The position numbers and the translations under genes are program-made. A stretch of 33,132 nt of DNA. Source: Bacteroidota bacterium (GTDB lineage Bacteria > Bacteroidota > Bacteroidia > Chitinophagales > LD1). This document shows positions 1 through 8,568 of the stretch, in pieces; within the stretch, counting starts at the first letter, position 1, and every line of letters begins with the position of its first letter. A model generated the notes under the pieces. The model had not been told where the DNA came from, searched no databases, and saw only the letters and a list, made by a program, of their open reading frames with translations. The stretch covers positions 147,131 to 180,262 of the forward strand of contig CANJLD010000007.1 of the NCBI GenBank assembly GCA_947475165.1. The letters are read 5' to 3'.

Positions 1-372
1 GCGCGTGTGCCGCTTGCCTGTGGAAGCGAAACTTTTGAATATGTTATTTGTCAGATTGGTGGATGCGATACCGGTTTAGTGACAATAAACATTACCTGTC
101 CCGATAATATTTTTCTGCCGCAGGGTTTTTCACCTGATGGAGATGGAATGAATGACAAACTTGTGTTTACCGGTCTCGAATATTTTGCTCCTGCCTCTTT
201 AAAAATTTACAACCGTTACGGAACTTTGGTGTATGAGAATGCCGAATATCAAAACGATTGGGGAGGAACAAACATGGACAGCGATAAAGGATTACCGGAT
301 GGCACTTATTTCTACGTGCTTCAACTTTCGGATAAGCGTAAGTATAACAGCTACCTAATCATCAATAGGTAA
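1..372 (+). CDS. 3' end of a T9SS type B (gliding-associated, CHU_C) secreted protein
   Basis: The reading frame is open from base 1, so the gene starts outside the window and only about 123 C-terminal residues are seen. The last ~88 residues match the gliding-motility-associated / T9SS type B sorting domain: 'IFLPQGFSPDGDGMND' opens the domain, then 'LKIYNRYGTLVYE' and 'LPDGTYFYVLQL', ending at a short basic tail (INR). In this family the domain directs export across the outer membrane by the type IX secretion system and attachment to the cell surface. A Cys-containing stretch before it is probably the last Ig-like or PKD-like repeat. The function of the passenger part cannot be read here. 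The 1360-aa protein at 25150 carries the same tail. No terminator hairpin is obvious in the 29 bases before rnhA, which converges on it. Confidence 0.9.
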   Translation, partial: ARVPLACGSETFEYVICQIGGCDTGLVTINITCPDNIFLPQGFSPDGDGMNDKLVFTGLEYFAPASLKIYNRYGTLVYENAEYQNDWGGTNMDSDKGLPDGTYFYVLQLSDKRKYNSYLIINR

Positions 373-401
373 GTGGTGAGTGGCGAGTAGTAAGTTGTAA
401 A

Positions 402-878
402 CTACGATTTAAACATATCTTCTTTAGAACTCTCGTAGCCTTCGTCAATCAGCAAATGTTTGCCGTCAGCCGCTTCGGTAGCCAGTACATCGCAACGTTC
501 GTTATAAGGATGGTCGTTGTGACCTTTAATCCATTTCATTTTCACTTTGTGCTTCGGAAATATTTTCAGAAACCTTTTCCATAAGTCAGGATTCTTCTTG
601 TCTTTAAATCCCTTCTTAGCCCAGCCAAAAACCCATTTCTTGTCAATGGAATCGACTACATATTTCGAATCGGAATATATAACCACTTCCATTCCTTCGC
701 GCGTGAGCGTTTCTAAACCCACAATCACCGCCATCAACTCCATGCGGTTATTGGTGGTCATGCGAAAGCCCTGCGAAATCTCTTTTTCTTTCGTCCCGTA
801 TTTTAGAATAGTTCCATAGCCTCCACGTCCTGGATTACTTCGCGCAGAGCCATCGGTATATATTTCTACATGTGCCAT
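402..878 (-). CDS. rnhA: Ribonuclease HI
   Basis: 158-aa protein of normal RNase HI length that cleaves the RNA strand of RNA-DNA hybrids in the cytoplasm (R-loops, replication primers). The four carboxylates of the two-metal active site are visible: D9 in 'YTDGS', E47 in 'NRMELMAV', D70 in 'IYSDS' and D130 in 'NERCDVLA'. The helper His is H120 in 'KGHN', and the basic handle region 'WAKKGFKDKKNPDLW' is at about 86-100. The ATG at 878 is followed directly by the conserved first strand (HVEIYTDG), so the start is secure. It is divergent from tsaE and the 5' ends nearly abut, so the two genes probably share a compact promoter region. Confidence 0.97.
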   Translation of the reverse strand: MAHVEIYTDGSARSNPGRGGYGTILKYGTKEKEISQGFRMTTNNRMELMAVIVGLETLTREGMEVVIYSDSKYVVDSIDKKWVFGWAKKGFKDKKNPDLWKRFLKIFPKHKVKMKWIKGHNDHPYNERCDVLATEAADGKHLLIDEGYESSKEDMFKS

Positions 879-947
879 CGGGGTAAAAGTAAAAGTTTGC
901 AGAAGAAGACAAACAGCACTCCCGCAAATTTTGCTGATTATTGCACC

Positions 948-1397
948 GTGAAAAATTTAGAAATTTCTATTTCAGGTGTCGAAGAACTACCGGTAGTTGC
1001 GAAAGACATTCTGCGTTTTGCCGGTGACAAAAAAGTGTTTGCATTCTATGCAGAAATGGGTACAGGTAAAACAACGCTGATAAAAGAAATTTGCAAGCAA
1101 CTCGGCTCGCACGATAATTTTTCAAGTCCTACATACAGCATCGTGAATGAATATTCGGTTGAGGCTTCTAATTCTGCATTCCGCATTCCGCCTTCTAAGT
1201 TATTCCACATTGATTGCTACCGGTTAAAGAATTTTGAAGAAGCACTCTCCATTGGAATGGAAGAATATCTGAGCGGAGATAACTATTCTTTTATTGAATG
1301 GCCTGAGTTGGTTGAACAACTCTTGCCCGATGACGTGGTGAAAATCTCTATCCGCTCCGATGGCAATGTGCGGAATCTGTCTATATTTACGAAGTAG
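948..1397 (+). CDS. tsaE: tRNA A37 threonylcarbamoyladenosine biosynthesis ATPase TsaE
   Basis: About 149 aa if started at the GTG at 948. TsaE is the small P-loop ATPase that works with TsaB/TsaD to make t6A37 on ANN-decoding tRNAs. Visible motifs: Walker A 'AEMGTGKTT' (35-43), 'SSPTY' (59-63), 'HIDCYRL' (87-93) and the family signature 'FIEWPE' (115-120). An in-frame ATG at 870 would add 26 residues unlike the family and would overlap the rnhA start codon, so I prefer GTG 948, which puts 'KNLEISISG' at the N-terminus as usual. Odd point: residues ~71-83 (bases 1158-1196) form an insertion between 'NEY' and 'HIDCYRL', encoded by low-complexity DNA containing GCATTCC twice in a row. It looks like an intergenic-type repeat absorbed in frame. 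Confidence 0.9.
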   Translation: MKNLEISISGVEELPVVAKDILRFAGDKKVFAFYAEMGTGKTTLIKEICKQLGSHDNFSSPTYSIVNEYSVEASNSAFRIPPSKLFHIDCYRLKNFEEALSIGMEEYLSGDNYSFIEWPELVEQLLPDDVVKISIRSDGNVRNLSIFTK

Positions 1398-1415
1398 ACA
1401 TATTTACCCAACCAC

Positions 1416-2639
1416 ATGGCAGAAAAGAAAAAGGATTTTGAAGGAATTGCAAGTAAACTTGGCTTGCAGCCAATGGAGCAGCCAACAATGGTTGCCAACA
1501 AAAAAGCAAAATTATTTATCGGTATTCCAAAAGAAAGGAGTTTTCAGGAACACCGCATTGGCTTAACACCCGAGTCGGTAAAAACTTTAGTGGCGAATGG
1601 TCACCGCATTATTATTGAACGAGGAGCGGGCAATGATTCTAATTTTTCTGACAACGATTATTCAGAGGCGGGTGCTGAAATTTCTGATAATATCGAAGAA
1701 GTTTTTAAAGCCGATATAGTTATCAAGATTGCTCCTGCAAAACTGGAAGAACTTGAATTGATGCAAACTGGGCAAACGCTTATTTCTCCAATGCATCTTC
1801 CTACACTCAAGAAAGAATACATACAACTTTTAATGAAGAAAAAGGTAACAGCACTTGCCTTTGAATATACAAATGACGACACCGGTCGTTTTCCTTTTGT
1901 GCGCGCTATGAGTGAAATTGCAGGAAACACTGTTATTCTTTTAGCTGCAGAATTTTTAAGCAATGCCAATGAAGGAAAAGGAATTTTGCTGGGTGGTATC
2001 TCCGGAGTTCCTCCTGCTAAGGTTGTTATTCTTGGTGCAGGAATGGTGGGAGTGTTTGCAGCGCGTGCAGCAATTGGTTTAGGTGCAGTTGTTTCGGTTT
2101 TTGATAACAACGTTTACAAACTGCAACGATTGCAGGATAAAATTAACTCGCGCGTTTTTACTTCTACGTACTCACCGGTTATTCTCGAGCAGGAATTGCA
2201 AACAGCAGATGTAGCGATTGGTGCAATCCACTCTAAACACGGACGCACACCAATACTTGTTACCGAAGAAATGGTTTCGAAAATGAAAGCGGGCAGCGTG
2301 ATAATTGATGTGAGTATAGATCAGGGTGGATGTTTCGAAACTTCAGAAACAACTTCGCACGCTGAACCCACTTTCAAAAAATATGATGTAACACATTATT
2401 GTGTGCCGAATATTCCATCACGTGTTTCGCGCACAGCTTCTCATGCTTTCTCTAATATCCTTATGCCTATTCTTCTTCGTTGTGGCGAAGTCAGCGGTAT
2501 GAAAAATCTTATTTATGAGAACAGTGGAATACGAAATGGTATTTATCTCTACAAAGGAAATCTGACGAATGAACATTTAGCCAGCCTCTTTGGCATAAAG
2601 AGCAGTAATCTTGATTTGTTGTTTGCTACTAATCTGTAG
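1416..2639 (+). CDS. ald: Alanine dehydrogenase (AlaDH/PNT family)
   Basis: 407 aa. The family carries out NAD-dependent reversible deamination of L-alanine to pyruvate and ammonium. The N-terminal AlaDh_PNT domain begins at 'LFIGIPKERSFQEHRIGLTP' (33-52) and the Rossmann domain at 'VVILGAGMVG' (203-212). Residues at catalytic or pyruvate-binding positions are present: R47 (EHRIGL), K104 (VIKIAP), H127 (PMHLP) and D302 (SIDQGG). The first ~32 residues are an extension relative to the classic enzyme; from memory such extensions occur in Bacteroidota homologues, so I keep the ATG at 1416. It lies 18 nt after tsaE on the same strand and may be cotranscribed. A transhydrogenase alpha subunit is the main alternative, but the chain ends after the Rossmann part without the membrane segment. 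Confidence 0.88.
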   Translation: MAEKKKDFEGIASKLGLQPMEQPTMVANKKAKLFIGIPKERSFQEHRIGLTPESVKTLVANGHRIIIERGAGNDSNFSDNDYSEAGAEISDNIEEVFKADIVIKIAPAKLEELELMQTGQTLISPMHLPTLKKEYIQLLMKKKVTALAFEYTNDDTGRFPFVRAMSEIAGNTVILLAAEFLSNANEGKGILLGGISGVPPAKVVILGAGMVGVFAARAAIGLGAVVSVFDNNVYKLQRLQDKINSRVFTSTYSPVILEQELQTADVAIGAIHSKHGRTPILVTEEMVSKMKAGSVIIDVSIDQGGCFETSETTSHAEPTFKKYDVTHYCVPNIPSRVSRTASHAFSNILMPILLRCGEVSGMKNLIYENSGIRNGIYLYKGNLTNEHLASLFGIKSSNLDLLFATNL

Positions 2640-2788
2640 AAATTACTTCAGCTTGCTGCTTAGTTATCTCTTCTCACTATCATTTATTTTTACCTCTAAA
2701 ATTCCGTTGTTCGCCTTGTAAACTTAATGATGGTAACAATAGTTACTACTTTCAAAAAAATATTTCGTTATTCAAACATTAAATTGAT

Positions 2789-5680
2789 ATGAAGAAATCA
2801 TTACTTCTCTTTTTCGCTGTCATCTTATTTTCAATTACCCGTTCTCAAAATCTAATACAGCAGTGGGCTACGGGTTTTGCAGGAACAGGTGAGAACTCCG
2901 ATAAATTCAACGCACTTATCCGCGATGTTTCGGGAAGCATTTATGCCTGTGGTTACACCTGGCGTTCGGGTAGCGGAAAAGATTTTTTGCTGGTAAAATT
3001 TAATTCCACGGGAGATACGCTTTGGACAAGAACCTATGATGGTACCGGCAACGGTAACGATGAATTGAACGACCTTGCTTTTGATAACACAGGAAATATT
3101 ATTGTAACCGGAAACAGCAAAACCACCACCGGTAAAGATATAACCACGGCAAAATATAACATAGCAGGAGATTTACTTTGGTTGATGAACTACAACGGCT
3201 ATTTGTATTTAGATGATTACGGAATTAAAGTAGTTGCTGATAATGCCGGTAATGTTTATGCAGGTGGCTACGGGTACAACTCAAATTTGAATAACGATTA
3301 CATGGTTGTAAAATATTCTTCAGCCGGTGCTCAATCTGGAATTGTAACATTCAATGGAGTAGATGGTCTGGATGATGTGATGGCAGATATGGCAATTGAT
3401 GGTTCAAATAATATTGTTGTAACGGGCAAGTCGAAGACGGCTTCTAACAAAGATGATTATGCTACTATAAAATATAATTCATCCCTTGTTCAGCAATGGA
3501 CAAAAACTGTTGACCAGGCAGGAAAGAGTGATCGCGCTACGGGAGTGTGGATAGATGCTTCAAACGATGTTTATGTAACTGGTCGTTCAAGTAACGGAAG
3601 CGATTATGATTACCTGACTATAAAATATCTGGGAGCCAATGGAAACATCGGATGGGCCCAACCCAAAATTTTTGATTCGAATGGCGATGATATTGCAACT
3701 GATATTACCGGTAATGCCAACGAAGTAGTAGTTACCGGCACAAAATTTAATGGCTTTCAAACCGATATTCAAACCATTGCTTACGCTCCGTCAAATGGTG
3801 CGCAATTGTGGTCAACCGCTTATGCCAATGCAAATGGCAAGGATGAATCAGCTAACCATGTTGCGATAGGAGGTGGCGATGTGGTAGTTGTTACCGGCAC
3901 AACGAACGTTTCTTCAAACGCAACTTCAAACAATGATTTACTTATTTTAAAATACAACGGCACCGGTGTTGAGCAGTTTGCGAAAATTATTGGGGGTAAT
4001 TCAAATACAGACGACAATGGTTCAGCGAGTGTGATAGATGGCACGGGAAATATTTATACGGTGGGTGCGCTTGTAAATACTTCGTCCATGAAAGATGGTG
4101 CGCTTATTGAACATAATTCTGGCGGCCCGCTTCAATTCAATAACGCATACAATGGCGAAGGGGAGTTTACAGACAAAGCAATTGCTATGTGCGTGAGCGG
4201 AGGTTCTTTATACAGCACCGGTTATACTTATGCATATAATCAAGACAGAAATTTCTGTACAATTAAATATGATGCTGCGGGTAACAAAGTTTGGGTAAAA
4301 ACTTTGAACGGTCCGAACAGCGATACAGACGAACCTACTTCAATCGCTGCTGACGGTTCGGGAAATATTTATGTGGTGGGTAGAAGCAAAAATGCGAATA
4401 ACGATTACGATATGTTCGTGATTAAATACAACGCGAACGGTGATACAATCTGGACTAGAAATTATGACGGAGGTGTAAACGGAGATGATGTGGCGAATGA
4501 TATTGCTGTTGATGGAAACGGTAATGTATATGTAACCGGTGTAACAGATGAAGATGCATCGCTATTAGTGAATAACGATTATATCACCGTGAAATTTTCA
4601 TCTGCCGGAACATTGTTATGGGCAACACCTTATAATGGAAATGGCGGAGCTGATGACAAAGCTTATTCTATTGCCTTAGATAATTCAGGCAATGCATATG
4701 TGACGGGTAAAACATGGAACAGTGCGGATTACGACATTCAAACTAATAAATACGCCTCTGCCACCGGAACAGGAACTGCTTTTGCCACTTACGCATCGAA
4801 TCTTGGCGATGATGTTCCGGCAAAAATTGGACTCGATAACAATGGAAATGTAATTGTGGGTGCCACTACCGACAGGGACGCTTCTGTTTCTACTAACCGC
4901 GATTATCTCGTTATTCAATATAATAGCAGCGGCACACAACAATGGGCGCAACTCTACAACGGAGTTGGTACCGGTGATGATGATTTAAATGACTTAGCAG
5001 TTGATGCCACCGGTAATGTGTATGTAGCCGGCAGCAGCGATCTTGATTCTACTGCAACTGATAATTTGGATTATGTAACTATTAAATACAACAGCGCGGG
5101 CGCAAAACAATGGGCTGTAAATTATAACGGTGTTGCTAATGGCGATGATGCTGCTCACGCTCTTGCTATTGATGCCACCGGTAAAGTATATGTAACCGGT
5201 CAGGCAAACGAGGGTTCTATTTCTTTAAAGAATAACAATGCTGTTACCATCGAATATGATGCAAACGGAAATGCTGTTGACAGTGTTTCGTTTAATGGAG
5301 CAAGCGATTTTACTGATGCGGGGGATGCGGTTTTGCTTGATAACGGTAGTGTTTATGTGAGTGGTTACGGAACTTATTCTGCTACTAACCAAAAAGATTT
5401 CTTGACAATTAAGTACGATTTGGGTTTAGCGGTAAACGAAGTCGGTAAAGATGCTTCACTTGTTATCTATCCAAATCCATGTAGTTCAAATTCTATAATT
5501 CATATTTCAAATACAGGAGAAGCTACACTGACTATTTATAATTCGATGGGTGAGATGATGAACAGTAATAATATTTCTTCGAGCTCAACTATTTCTACTC
5601 TTAACTGGTCAGCCGGAATGTATTTTATTCATCTGCAATACGGCAATAGTTCAGCGGTTGCTAAACTTGTTATTCAATAA
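2789..5680 (+). CDS. Large secreted SBBP-repeat beta-propeller protein with T9SS type A sorting domain
   Basis: 963 aa. Signal peptide at 1-19 (KKSLLLFFAVILFSITRSQ). The body consists of roughly a dozen or more repeats of ~50-55 aa with the pattern 'D.(S/T)GN(V/I)YVTG.S……DY.TIKYNS.G…W…YNG…GDD.A.D.AVD', the SBBP (beta-propeller) repeat. The last ~75 residues begin 'LVIYPNPCSSNS' and contain 'LTIYNSMGEMM' and 'LNWSAGMYFIHLQ', a T9SS type A C-terminal domain, so the protein is expected on the surface or released. It heads a tight run of same-strand genes (12 nt to the next) ending in VTC and DUF4956 genes. Its ligand or role is unknown. The repeats are Asn/Asp/Gly-rich, typical of secreted propellers. 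The 149-nt upstream spacer is AT-rich with no promoter I can call. Confidence 0.9.
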   Translation: MKKSLLLFFAVILFSITRSQNLIQQWATGFAGTGENSDKFNALIRDVSGSIYACGYTWRSGSGKDFLLVKFNSTGDTLWTRTYDGTGNGNDELNDLAFDNTGNIIVTGNSKTTTGKDITTAKYNIAGDLLWLMNYNGYLYLDDYGIKVVADNAGNVYAGGYGYNSNLNNDYMVVKYSSAGAQSGIVTFNGVDGLDDVMADMAIDGSNNIVVTGKSKTASNKDDYATIKYNSSLVQQWTKTVDQAGKSDRATGVWIDASNDVYVTGRSSNGSDYDYLTIKYLGANGNIGWAQPKIFDSNGDDIATDITGNANEVVVTGTKFNGFQTDIQTIAYAPSNGAQLWSTAYANANGKDESANHVAIGGGDVVVVTGTTNVSSNATSNNDLLILKYNGTGVEQFAKIIGGNSNTDDNGSASVIDGTGNIYTVGALVNTSSMKDGALIEHNSGGPLQFNNAYNGEGEFTDKAIAMCVSGGSLYSTGYTYAYNQDRNFCTIKYDAAGNKVWVKTLNGPNSDTDEPTSIAADGSGNIYVVGRSKNANNDYDMFVIKYNANGDTIWTRNYDGGVNGDDVANDIAVDGNGNVYVTGVTDEDASLLVNNDYITVKFSSAGTLLWATPYNGNGGADDKAYSIALDNSGNAYVTGKTWNSADYDIQTNKYASATGTGTAFATYASNLGDDVPAKIGLDNNGNVIVGATTDRDASVSTNRDYLVIQYNSSGTQQWAQLYNGVGTGDDDLNDLAVDATGNVYVAGSSDLDSTATDNLDYVTIKYNSAGAKQWAVNYNGVANGDDAAHALAIDATGKVYVTGQANEGSISLKNNNAVTIEYDANGNAVDSVSFNGASDFTDAGDAVLLDNGSVYVSGYGTYSATNQKDFLTIKYDLGLAVNEVGKDASLVIYPNPCSSNSIIHISNTGEATLTIYNSMGEMMNSNNISSSSTISTLNWSAGMYFIHLQYGNSSAVAKLVIQ

Positions 5681-5691
5681 ATTTAAAGTCA

Positions 5692-6090
5692 ATGAAGAAC
5701 CGTATCAAAATTACCTTACTGCTCTTGTTCGCGATAATTGTCGGAATAACTTCCTGCAACAAAGAACCCGGTGATGGCGGCCTGGCAACTATTCACGGGA
5801 AAGTTTTTGGCTACAACACAAACAACTTTGGGATAGTTACCGATTCAGGATATTTGGCAGAAGCCAAAGTATATCTCGCTTACAGCAATCATACATGGGT
5901 TGACCAGGATACTAAAACTTCTTACACCGGTGAGTATGCTTTTCCGTTTTTGCATACCGGTGATTATAAAGTTTGGGTGATTAATAAATGCGATACCTGT
6001 CCTTCGCAACAAACAGCGCATATTATTAACGTAACTATTAATAATCAGCGTGGAACCGTGGAAGTAGCAGACCTGATAAATATTTATTAA
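5692..6090 (+). CDS. Small lipoprotein with carboxypeptidase-regulatory/Ig-like fold
   Basis: 132 aa. Residues 1-22 form a lipoprotein signal peptide (basic MKNRIK, hydrophobic LLLLFAIIVGI, lipobox ending 'TSC', with Cys 22 followed by NKEP). The mature part 'ATIHGKVFGYNT…AEAKVYLAYSNHTWVDQDTKTSYTGEYAFPFLHTGDYKVWVI' follows the CarboxypepD_reg/CNA-B pattern of a small beta-sandwich: 'G.V' strand, variable insert, 'T…GEYAF…L..GDYKVWV'. A 'CDTC' pair sits near residue 102. It lies 12 nt after the SBBP gene and its stop is 1 nt from the VTC gene, so it is almost certainly cotranscribed. Probable periplasmic or outer-membrane-anchored accessory protein; the specific function is not recognisable. 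Confidence 0.8.
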   Translation: MKNRIKITLLLLFAIIVGITSCNKEPGDGGLATIHGKVFGYNTNNFGIVTDSGYLAEAKVYLAYSNHTWVDQDTKTSYTGEYAFPFLHTGDYKVWVINKCDTCPSQQTAHIINVTINNQRGTVEVADLINIY

Positions 6091-6091
6091 A

Positions 6092-6880
6092 ATGGCTTTC
6101 AGATACGAACAGGAAGAGAAGAAAATAAAAGAAGTGCTGAACACATTTGAACCGATTACACTAGACGGTTTGGATGAAGTGAAAATGCTGAACCGCATTG
6201 ATACAAAGTATGTTTTTCATATCAATCAGTTTGCGGAAATATTGGAAGAAGTAAGAGAGAATTATTACGCATTGGAGATTGATAACAGCCGGATGTTCGC
6301 TTATGAATCTCTCTACTTTGATACAGATGACTATCAACTTTATAGATTTCATCATAATGGAAAGATAAACCGATTGAAAGTTCGCTATCGCAGATATTCT
6401 GATACGGGTTTGGTGTTCTTTGAGGTGAAATACAAAGTGAAAGGAAACCGGACAGACAAGAAGCGATTGAAGCAAGTAGATTTAAAACATGTTCTTACAG
6501 ATGAAGAATTGAATTTAGTTCAGCATGAACAGTTAGATGGAAAACAGTTGAGTGAAAAAATGTGGATTTACTTTAATCGTATTACGCTCGCTAGTAAAAA
6601 AATGAATGAGCGTCTAACACTTGACCTGCATGTGGCGTTCGATAATTTTAAAAACAAAAAAGCATTTCCCGAGTTGATTATAGCCGAAGTAAAAACAGAT
6701 AAAAGTGCCACCGGCAGCCAGATTATTAAATCGTTCAACAAAAGAAATTTTGAAGAAGTGGGCTTCAGCAAATACTCAACAGCAGTAGCCATGATGGAAG
6801 AAATTAAAAGCAACGCATTCAAACCAAATTTTATCAAAATTGAAAAAATAATCAAGAATGGAAACTACGGAAACAGTTAG
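6092..6880 (+). CDS. Polyphosphate polymerase (VTC) domain-containing protein
   Basis: 262 aa, matching the bacterial VTC domain, the triphosphate-tunnel fold of yeast Vtc4 that makes polyphosphate from ATP. Charged tunnel residues of the family can be seen: K39 in 'RIDTKY', the alternating basic strand 'RLKVRYRRY' (94-102), 'FFEVKYK' (109-115; E111, K113), 'NRITLAS' (R163), 'ERLTLD' (R174), 'IIAEVKTDK' (E199, K201) and the C-terminal 'SKYSTAV' (K227). The chain is cytoplasmic with no signal peptide. It overlaps the next gene (DUF4956) by 23 nt, a pairing common in bacteria, where the integral membrane partner is thought to anchor or translocate the product. Polymerase activity is inferred from the family; the protein could instead act on another nucleotide or phosphate substrate. 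Confidence 0.87.
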   Translation: MAFRYEQEEKKIKEVLNTFEPITLDGLDEVKMLNRIDTKYVFHINQFAEILEEVRENYYALEIDNSRMFAYESLYFDTDDYQLYRFHHNGKINRLKVRYRRYSDTGLVFFEVKYKVKGNRTDKKRLKQVDLKHVLTDEELNLVQHEQLDGKQLSEKMWIYFNRITLASKKMNERLTLDLHVAFDNFKNKKAFPELIIAEVKTDKSATGSQIIKSFNKRNFEEVGFSKYSTAVAMMEEIKSNAFKPNFIKIEKIIKNGNYGNS

Positions 6881-7592
6881 TGAAATAATCAACGCGGGTA
6901 TTTTTACCAGCGGAACTCTATGGGATTTTGTATTGCGTTACGGTCTTAATCTTTTAATCATAATCACTCTGGTACGGTTTATTTATTATCCGCGTCACAA
7001 GAACAAAGACTTTCTGTTCACTTTTATTCTTTTCAATACGGTTAATTTTTTAATCTGCTTTTTATTGAGCAGTTTGAAATTGAAAATTGGTTTTGCATTC
7101 GGACTCTTCGCCATTTTCTCTATTCTGCGTTACCGCACAGTAACGGTTCCTATTCGCGAAATGGGTTATTTCTTTCTTTGTGTAACCATTGGTATTATAA
7201 ATGCCTTGGCTGACATCAACACCAGCTTAAATCAGTTTGTGGAGATATACAGCAAGAAAGGTTTAGGAACTGCGATTGTAGATATGGATCACAGCATTTT
7301 CATTCTCCTGATTGCCGATTTCCTGATTCTCCTGATAGTTTACTTGCTGGACCGTCAACTTTCGCTTGAGCATGAAAACTGGAAAGACATTGTTTACGAG
7401 CGCATTGATTTAATAAAGCCGGATGTGCGTCAACAAATGATAGAAGACTTGCGCAGCAGAACAGGTTTGCCGGTTCATCGTGTAGAAATAATCAAGATTG
7501 ATTTTCTGCGTGACATTGCCCGCCTTCGCGCTTTCTATTATTCTATGGAGAACGAAACAAGTTCACTTGGTACTGGCGATAATGACGATTAA
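6858..7592 (+). CDS. DUF4956 integral membrane protein, partner of the VTC protein
   Basis: 244 aa. The N-terminal two-thirds carries about four hydrophobic segments ('LNLLIIITLVRFIYY', 'FTFILFNTVNFLICFLL', 'LKIGFAFGLFAIFSILRY', 'MGYFFLCVTIGIINALAD', 'FILLIADFLILLIVYLL'). The family hallmark 'AIFSILRYRTVTVPIREMGYFFL' region lies at about 85-107. The C-terminal third is soluble (about 170-244) and contains 'RTGLPVHRVEIIKIDFLRDIARLRAFYY', a ferredoxin-like conserved tail. The ATG at 6858 lies inside the VTC gene, so the two are translationally coupled. DUF4956 genes are recurrent neighbours of VTC-domain genes; the combination suggests membrane-coupled polyphosphate synthesis in place of, or beside, Ppk. 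Confidence 0.88.
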   Translation: METTETVSEIINAGIFTSGTLWDFVLRYGLNLLIIITLVRFIYYPRHKNKDFLFTFILFNTVNFLICFLLSSLKLKIGFAFGLFAIFSILRYRTVTVPIREMGYFFLCVTIGIINALADINTSLNQFVEIYSKKGLGTAIVDMDHSIFILLIADFLILLIVYLLDRQLSLEHENWKDIVYERIDLIKPDVRQQMIEDLRSRTGLPVHRVEIIKIDFLRDIARLRAFYYSMENETSSLGTGDNDD

Positions 7593-7613
7593 ACAAGCGA
7601 ACCGGTAACATTT

Positions 7614-8336
7614 ATGCTCAAATATTCTCTTGGTATTTTTCTGATTTTGCATTTCGCTTTTTGTAACAGTGTAAATTCACAGGATAATGTTGCAGATATA
7701 GGATATGGCAGTTACAATAATGCTTTTCAGTTCTGGACAAGTGTTAAAGTCAGTCACGATTTTAAGTATGGTATAAGCGCAAGTGCGCAATACCTTTTGC
7801 GAACAGATGTTACCAACAAAAATATTGGCGGACACTATTTTTATGTTGGTGCAAAATACAAAGCACTCAAGTATCTTCAGATTGATTTCAAATTTCGCGG
7901 TGTAAATACAATGGAAAAAAATCTTTACCGTTTTGAATTTGGTATTAAGCCTCGCTATAAGTATAAAAATTGGACTTTCGCTTTCCGCACTGCGTATTTC
8001 AACGAGCGCGAATATTTTTCGCGCGTTTATGAAAAAGGAAGATATCCCAGTAATTATTGGCGTAACAGAGTTGAAGTGCGTTGGGATTTTAAAAAAGACT
8101 TGGGAACATATCTGTCTGTTGAGGCATATACCTTATTTGATTATCGGGGCGCAAGTTTGCGAAGAGTTGCTTTTGTGGCTGGTGTAGATTATACATTCCT
8201 TAAAATGCATAATATAGATGTTTACTACATGGCGCAGCCAGATTTTAATAAGAAGAGTCCGAATTTGGTGCAGGCAGTAGCGGTAGTTTATACCTGGGAC
8301 ATTCCAAAGAAGTTTAAGAAAAAGAAAAAAGATTAG
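7614..8336 (+). CDS. DUF2490-like outer-membrane beta-barrel protein
   Basis: 240 aa with an N-terminal signal peptide (MLKYSLGIFLILHFAFCNSVNSQ, cleavage near residue 23). The mature chain alternates polar and aromatic residues in paired strands ('FQFWTSVKVSHDFKYGISASAQYLLRTD', 'HYFYVGAKYKALKYLQIDFKFRGV', 'FEFGIKPRYKYKNWTFAFRTAYFNERE', 'YWRNRVEVRWDFKKD'), the pattern of the DUF2490 family of small outer-membrane barrels. The C-terminus ends in a Lys-rich tail (KKFKKKKKD), not the terminal aromatic seen in classical barrels, which is slightly unusual. It follows DUF4956 by 21 nt and is the last gene of the five-gene run. Likely an outer-membrane component of the polyphosphate-associated module; exact function unknown. 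Confidence 0.7.
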   Translation: MLKYSLGIFLILHFAFCNSVNSQDNVADIGYGSYNNAFQFWTSVKVSHDFKYGISASAQYLLRTDVTNKNIGGHYFYVGAKYKALKYLQIDFKFRGVNTMEKNLYRFEFGIKPRYKYKNWTFAFRTAYFNEREYFSRVYEKGRYPSNYWRNRVEVRWDFKKDLGTYLSVEAYTLFDYRGASLRRVAFVAGVDYTFLKMHNIDVYYMAQPDFNKKSPNLVQAVAVVYTWDIPKKFKKKKKD

Positions 8337-8340
8337 TCGC

Positions 8341-8357
8341 ACTACCGTTAGGCTAGT
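8341..8357 (+). repeat. Degenerate copy of a short dispersed repeat
   Basis: The sequence ACTACCGTTAGGCTAGT matches ACTACCGTCAGGCAAGT at 11408-11424 at 15 of 17 positions. It lies 4 nt after the DUF2490 stop codon, where a small dispersed repeat might be expected. This copy has lost the CCTGAC/GTCAGG pairing that makes the other one a hairpin. Confidence 0.4.
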
Positions 8358-8464
8358 ATTTATTTTGTTGCTGCTTAAATCATACCATTTTGAAAAAATC
8401 TTTTCATTTCGGCACGCTATCACTCGCTTTATAAAGTAACACATATTTCAATCTAATAGCTCTG

Positions 8465-8488
8465 AAACCCTTTGCAGGTGAGGGTTTT
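8465..8488 (+). terminator. Weak hairpin between the DUF2490 and XRE genes
   Basis: AAACCCT (8465-8471) can pair with AGGGTTT (8481-8487) across a 9-nt loop, but only four T follow in total. It could end transcription of the upstream five-gene run; the short T tract makes this doubtful. Confidence 0.25.
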
Positions 8489-8568
8489 AGCTGTGTTGTA
8501 ATTTCAAATGTCCAGCATGGCATTAAATTAGAAACAGTGTTGTTACTTAGAATTTAAAAGAGAGCATT

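Noticed and set aside
870-947. An ATG start for tsaE at 870
   Set aside because: It would overlap the divergent rnhA start and add 26 residues not typical of TsaE; the GTG at 948 fits the family N-terminus.
2640-2788. A small GTAAC/GTTAC inverted repeat as operator for the SBBP gene
   Set aside because: Only five base pairs in AT-rich DNA, easily chance.
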